A stretch of DNA of 64,000 bases from Marthasterias glacialis (Eukaryota; Echinodermata; Asteroidea; Forcipulatida; Asteriidae): assembly GCA_911728455.2 (NCBI GenBank), contig OU452239.1:703986-767985 (forward strand), in the 5' to 3' direction. The first letter of the stretch is position 1. Each line of letters starts with the position of its first letter. The notes beneath the pieces are model-generated. The model searched no databases. It worked only from the letters and a program-made list of their open reading frames with translations, and was not told the DNA's origin. Below are positions 58,348-64,000 of this stretch, piece by piece. Made by a program: the position numbers and the translations under genes.

Positions 58348-61222
58348 TATGATATCGTTTGTAATCTAAATTAGGAAGAGTTCAAAAGAAGTTAATCCGA
58401 AACTCGGTCCATCCGATGACCATCTTGAGCCTAAACCAATTACCCGCTTCGGACAAGGCATGTATTAAGACAGGATTAAAGCCCCTTCCCCACTAGCACC
58501 TCAGCGCTAACTGCAACATATCGAATTTTTCGATCGCCCGTGCTAATAATCCAATACAAATTTAATAAAATGTATTTATTTTTATTTAACAAACAAAAAT
58601 GAAAAACAACCATGGATGTACCATCTCTTTAAAACATTGTTATTTGAATTATTTACCCCCTTAAGAAGGATCTCCAAGGTCGAATTCAGTTTTGTGATGC
58701 ACTTATTTTCCAATAGATAGAGTCATTAAAGAATGAAGAAAAAACAATTACAAGAAATGATACGTTGCAAAGTCGACTAGCTAAAATTAAGATGTCTCCA
58801 TGTCCTGATAATATACATTGTTAAAACGACTTACTGAACCAAAAGAGTCGACATACAGCTATAAATTATAGCTGAGAAGACTTTATAATAAAAGGGCGGT
58901 GGTATATCGACGGCCCAGTTTCATTATTAGTTGTAATGTTAAGATCGACAAGTCGACCTTTTAGGTTCAATAAGTTGTCTTGGGGGAATATATGATAAGT
59001 CAACTGGTTCCATAAAAAGAAACTGCCATGGTGAGATTATCATGAAAAAGCGACTTTACTAAGCAAAACAATAACAAATTAAAAATAAATTGAGTTGAAT
59101 AAATACGTACATAGTTTTCTAGACAAGTATTAGGTCACTCCTTTGGCACATAGTGGTTTTTCCACCGTATGGAATAATTATTTTGTGTGTTTACCTGATT
59201 TGACCTTTTTTTAACTGGAAGTTGAAACAAACAAAATAAGTTAATAATAAATGTTTTTTGTTATTGTGTCGATACAGGCATTTTATTTGTCACATTTGTT
59301 GAGCATTTCGGACACTCACAACTGTTATGACGTTTCTTTGATAAAGTATGATTCAAAAAAGTATGTCAAAGTGTCGTAAGGTCATTTGAGCTTGGGAAGT
59401 TTGTCTTTGTTTGGGGACAAACGCGGGGGAGAAGAAGAAGAAGTATTAAAAAAGCAAAAAGCTAACAAAAACAAGAGATGTTCCAAGCGTTGCTTCGTAC
59501 ACTTAAAAAGAAAAACGGTAATTGTGATTCTCTGTTTTTCTTTGTGTTCTTTTTTTAACCAGAAAGCACAATATTAGGCTTTCTGTGGATATGGCAGGCA
59601 ATATAATGCGGCGCCAATGCCACTGAACCAACCGTGAATAAAGCGAGTACAAGCCTACTATTGTGTTTAGGAGAAGAAAAGAATACAAAATGGGGGAGGA
59701 ACTTATCGTTAACACTCAAGTTTATAAGTTTCAAGATAGGTCGCCAAAGTGCGTTGAAATAAATTCCACGTGGTGTTGGATAACTGTTGTACACCTCCTT
59801 AATGCCTTGGGCCATAATATGAACGTTGACGTCTTCGAAATGTTCACACACGCAAAAACATCACAGGTTGTTTATAAAATCCACAACTCTCGAAATCCAC
59901 TGATCAATTCAAGTTACAATCACTGTTTGAAGCAAACATAATTTGCCCGTGGTGCTTGGAACTTTTTTGTAACAGACTGTCTCCATTCACTTTCATGGGA
60001 ATATCAATCAGTTATAGCGTTAACAAAAAATAATAAAAATTAAATAAAATTACGTTGATGTGCTTGCAAATAAAAGTGGAGTAATCATGCTTGCCCAGGG
60101 GAGTTTATGCAATGTGAAGAAGAGAGCGTGCTCAGTTATCCTTCGGCTTTAGATTGAAATGTTCGCTTGAAAAGCCTAATTTTAGTCCAATTAGAGGATG
60201 AAATGGAATCAGCTTAACGTCCTCAATCCAATAAGTGTCTTTACTGTCGCTGGAGGGGAGACGTCTGTCCGGATATTAGCGCCTCCATGTTGCACATAAG
60301 AGGGATACCAATGGTTAGAAATAGGAATTACAACTAGGCGTCTTTTCAAAGCACAGTTTCGACTTTGTCACCGCCATAGGCTCTATACCAACATTTTTGA
60401 AGCCCATAAAGGCGCACACTTTTAAAATTGACAAAGCTGGAGCCGCAAGCATAGTCATAATTTCGAAAGAACCACAAAGAAACCAACTTTGGGGAGATTG
60501 CGGGGTCAACTGATTTTATGGGTTGAATTACCGCCCTTGTTGATTTAATCAAGGGAAATACTTGATAACTGCGTTGAAAACGAAACTTAAGGATTGAGGT
60601 CATTACCGAAGACGTCATATTAGTGTTACATTTTCATGAAGCTGTATATCTACAAGCAATTTATAGTGCTGACGGATGGTAGAAAAAAAGCTCTAACCAA
60701 GAGTATTAAATTTTATTAAGAGAACCAACCACATTATTAGCATGCTTTTCAGCTTTGCTTTACAATATGCAGTGGTTTTGGAAACAGATGTTGTGTTATA
60801 CTTGCTGCTCCTTACAGCTTACATGAATAATAAAAATCAACCCTGCAGGTATTCAGACGACACCATCCAGCCGGATCGATTTCACGAAGAGCTAAGATTA
60901 AACATGATAAATATTTGCCAAATCAATCTTTACTGCTGAACAAAATATGTTAAAAGTAAAATCACCACAGTGAAAGTGAAAATTATCTCAAAATGAATCT
61001 TATTTCTATGTAAAATCGAGCTCAGGGCCAAAACAATTGAGGCTTTGAGGGAATGTAAACCGCTTTGGTAATAAAACACGCAGTTCTTAAGGAGCTTTTG
61101 ACACTTGAGGGCGTCTCTAAGGACCCATTTTTTATGTTTTTCTTACGGGTATACAGAGCAGTTTGTAAAACCTTCCTCTTTGGCTATCAAAGTATGACAA
61201 AAACAACAACTTTCCGTGGTAG
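58348..61222. other. No gene seen
   Basis: Opposed overlapping frames at 59555-59941 and - strand frames at 60315-60618 lack motifs and splice sites. Everything else looks noncoding and AT-rich. Confidence 0.45.
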
Positions 61223-61346
61223 TGGGAGACTTTTGAGACGATAGCGGGCGTCCCACAGACCGGTCCTTTTACAGTGTTCTAAGTGATGAAAACAATGGAA
61301 AAGGACCGGTCTGTGGGACGCCCGCTATCGTCTCAAAAGTCTCCCA
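61223..61346. mobile_element. Perfect 48-bp-arm hairpin element
   Basis: The left arm 61223-61270 (starts TGGGAGACTTTTGAGACGAT) is the exact reverse complement of the right arm 61299-61346, around a 28-base loop. The outer 15 bases TGGGAGACTTTTGAG are the end sequence of the element at 47559-47703, so it belongs to that family or captured its ends. The total absence of mismatches implies a very recent origin, ongoing repair between arms, or selection. Confidence 0.85.
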
Positions 61347-63357
61347 TTAAATACGGGCCAATGTGGCTGGCTGTCAAAGGCGCCCGTGCATGCCAGTGGC
61401 TCGATCACCTTGTTGTCACGTCCTTCGCAATTCAGCTTCTCGGCTGCCAGTAAGGATGATAGGCCTTTCTTTTTATTTTTATTTTGTATTAGCACAAGAG
61501 GGCGTTGCTCAATTTACTCAGTGAAAATACGGAGGTGAAAAGATTAAACTAGAGGGCGCTGTGACGTGTCTTATTGGTTGCATCACACAAATTGCATGCG
61601 CCACATAAATGTCAATCAATGCTAATGCTAAATTTAAAAATACTCAAAACATACTTAAAAGTCCCTCAACCTCTTGAAATAAAATCAAATTCTTTGCTGT
61701 CAACAAAACTGTTTTTCTTCAATATTTAGAAGTTTAGTCGTTGAATATTTTTGGATACCCCTTCCAAAATAAAATCACCCATGAACGAGTAAACTGGTCA
61801 GTCTTCATCTTAAAAAAGGGGGCCTACGCTTGTCAGCAAAATAGAGCCATTTTAGATGTCTGTTACCCAAAATGCAAACCAATTGGCATAATATTGGACA
61901 ATTTGCAACAATTCATAAAAGCCACGCCCATTAAATTTTGATTTACATAAACAAAGTTGTGGGTTTGCACTTTATTCATGAGACTTTGGACACGATTCTC
62001 ATCAGTGTAGTGCATCCTTCATTGGGTATTAAGACGGGGAAGGGCACATGCCCCCATTCGATGTCCGTGCCCCCTGCCCCGGGTGACATCCATACCTTGT
62101 TTTATGTTCAGGATCATAAGAAAGTCCGATTATGAAATAATATCAGAAGATTGTAAGCTGTATAATTATCACAATACGACAACGGAATAAAATTATATAA
62201 AACATCTTCGCGTTATCGTAAAATTGTTGACAATATTACTTTTTTTTTTTTTTTTTTTTTATATTTTCGATCAACCATTTTTCTCTGGTGACTAGATAAT
62301 TGAAGACTGGGAGTATATCTGGCTGCATGGGTATTTTCTTTTCATTTCTTTCACCGATGTTGAATGCGTATGCTTTTGTGCGGAAGTTGACAAAATCAGT
62401 TTCACTCTTCACACAGTTTATTGATGGGTGATTCATCTTCCCGGATCGTCGCTTGAGGGCGGTGTACATCAAATTATCTGCTAGATTTCTCAACGAGAAA
62501 TTATGCGAAGGTAATATCAAGTTGATTTGACCATGCGGAGCATTCTTCATTCAAAGATGATCATAAAATAAAATGTTTAATAATGCTAAAATACATTTAA
62601 CTGTTCCTGCTTTGTGGTGAATCTTACAAAAATCCAGCAGCATCTTCTTGTATCGATGCCACTTTTGACACATCATTTACTTCCCGTCTTTCTTGCATTG
62701 TTCTTTCTTTTTATTTCATTTCAAATCAGAAACATTTGGTTAAATCAGAATATATTTGACTCCGCGTGTCACTGAAGACAAGAACCCTTTCCATGAATTG
62801 TGTAAACTGCCAACGCGTGTGCGCAGTAGAACTACTAGTCGGCGAAATGAGGGAACGTCACGTTTTTTTTTTTGTTTTTTTTTTGGGGGGTAGGTAAAAA
62901 GGATCTGAGAACCTGTTTTTGCAATGTCATTTGGGGAATAAATCACCAGCCGGGGATAGAAATAAACCTTTTTACTCCCGTCTTGCTAGAATTAAACTTG
63001 TTGCCGATGCATTTATAATGCATTTAAAAACCACCCTAAAAGGACAGGTTGCGTCACTTTCCACGTATTGTATTCTTTGACTTTTGACTCTATCCACTTT
63101 GCAGCAGAGTTTGGGATTTGGGGGTGGAGAGTGAATGCGGAGTAATCTTGAATGAAAGTTTCCACCAATGTTTGCCAGCAGCTCCAGATGTCTGTAGTGT
63201 CCAACCAGGCCCACCCGCCTGTAAGCAATATAATGCGAAATCCTTGGTACCATGACATGAAGTGATTTGCTTGACACGTGGTCACTCCAGTTTATAGTTG
63301 AGTACCATCCTCAACATGTGATTCGCAAATATAAACTGTAAAGAACTTAGGAATATT
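61347..63357. other. No gene seen; poly-T at 62241-62260 and 62863-62884
   Basis: GGGAAGGGCACATGCCCCCA near 62037-62056 is a fragment of a common G/C-tract repeat. The 104-codon - strand frame at 62236-62550 has no signal peptide and ends in poly-lysine from the T run. Nothing else noted. Confidence 0.45.
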
Positions 63358-63700
63358 AATAACAATAATAAATTGTATTATATTTTGCGCTTTTCAAGTC
63401 AAGTGGACCCCAAAGCTTTTACCCTGTCCATTAGTACTTTTAAGCATTCCTAAAACCATCTCAATTCCTTAGAAGTATGCAGCACCGGCAGCCATATATG
63501 GGCGCACATGCTGCTAATCGTTCACATGAACACTTTTTACACTCGCTGGTACTCTTTTACTCCTGGGTGATGAGAAGCAACTAGAGTTAAGTCTCTTGCC
63601 CAATAACATAAGTGTCAAGACCGGAAACAGAACCCTCATTACGATGACTCGGCCCCTAAACGTACAGATTCGATGAGCTTAGACCGCTTGGTCTGAAACT
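63358..63700 (-). mobile_element. SINE family B copy with (TAA)n tail
   Basis: From its 3' side on the + strand: AATAACAATAATAA tail, TTTTGCGCTTTTCAAGTC, CATCTCAATTCCTTAGAAGT, CTCCTGGGTGATGAGAAGCA, AAGTCTCTTGCCCAATAACA and a decayed box B (GACCGGAAACAGAACCCTC). The tRNA-like head is mutated. The GCGCTTTTCAAG tail joins this SINE to the LINE-type tails elsewhere in the window. Confidence 0.6.
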
Positions 63701-64000
63701 GAACGCCCGCTACGTTGGTTGAAAGTATCATAACACCAGTGGAATTGCATCTACGTTTTCTAACTGTTGTGTCGTCCAACATACTTGAAAGGGTCTTGGA
63801 CGAGAGTCAAATCCTTTAAAATTCACAAACGAGAAAAGGTAGCTGCTTTCTTGCACTTGTCCTAATAAAAAGCAAACAGGAACATCTGGACATTTCGGTA
63901 CAAATATTGTTTTTTAAGCCCATGTTTTTCCAGCTATGTTTTACCACTTCCGAATCAAGCGATTTCGGCTTTGGCTGTGGCTCTTGGCTCCAACGATAAC

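Noticed and set aside
62236..62550. 104-codon - strand frame with KRR and SGK, a possible prohormone
   Set aside because: No signal peptide, poly-lysine end from a T run, and no splice sites.
1..64000. CRISPR array, rRNA, operons, integrated virus
   Set aside because: No regularly spaced direct repeats with unique spacers, no rRNA segments, no gene clusters, and no retroviral or viral protein motifs were noticed.

Overview
The window looks like AT-rich, intron-bearing, repeat-laden animal DNA with no bacterial features: no operons, no long ORFs, no rRNA, no CRISPR. Short inverted-repeat elements, tRNA-derived retroposons, retroposon tails ending in GCGCTATATAAAT plus (ATT)n, and many minisatellites are reminiscent of echinoderm genomes. 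A sea star or close relative is my best guess, but this rests on remembered repeat styles and no search was run. Nearly all ATG-to-stop frames are under 130 codons and most are chance or repeat-derived.

The one gene I consider well supported lies near the right end on the + strand. Coding exons 51335-51524 and 54246-54334 join in phase through a GTAAGT donor and a pyrimidine-AG acceptor to encode a 92-residue secreted precursor. It has a signal peptide, KR cleavage sites and a C-terminal peptide with four cysteines. It looks like a neuropeptide or peptide-hormone precursor of a type I cannot name. An acceptor 15 bases before the ATG implies an upstream untranslated exon. A donor at 54356, an acceptor ending at 55650 and an ATTAAA at 55792 suggest a separate 3' untranslated exon. 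Its 2.7 kb intron holds a SINE and two short inverted-repeat elements, and a decayed LINE reverse transcriptase follows exon 2.

Weaker gene signals are a possible cytochrome P450-like exon relic (11855-12018, +), a codon-biased possible last exon (22809-22955, -), a possible exon with a GTAAGT donor (13601-13890, -), an orphan 100-codon frame (58045-58347, -) and a CpG-rich open stretch (7787-8328, -). None was identified with confidence.

The rest is repeats. 0-6 kb: foldback element, SINE, two inverted-repeat elements, a 24-bp minisatellite. 11-15.2 kb: a 158-bp duplication and two neighbouring inverted-repeat elements. 20.6-21.4 kb: a 44-bp array and a dispersed repeat end. 25-35 kb: inverted-repeat element, SINE, a GGGTCA-rich repeat and a second minisatellite related to the first. 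39 kb: an array of units containing ATCCGT...ACGGAT. 47-63 kb: a GGGAGACTTTTGAG element family including a 48-bp perfect hairpin. Between these lie long stretches in which I see nothing functional.
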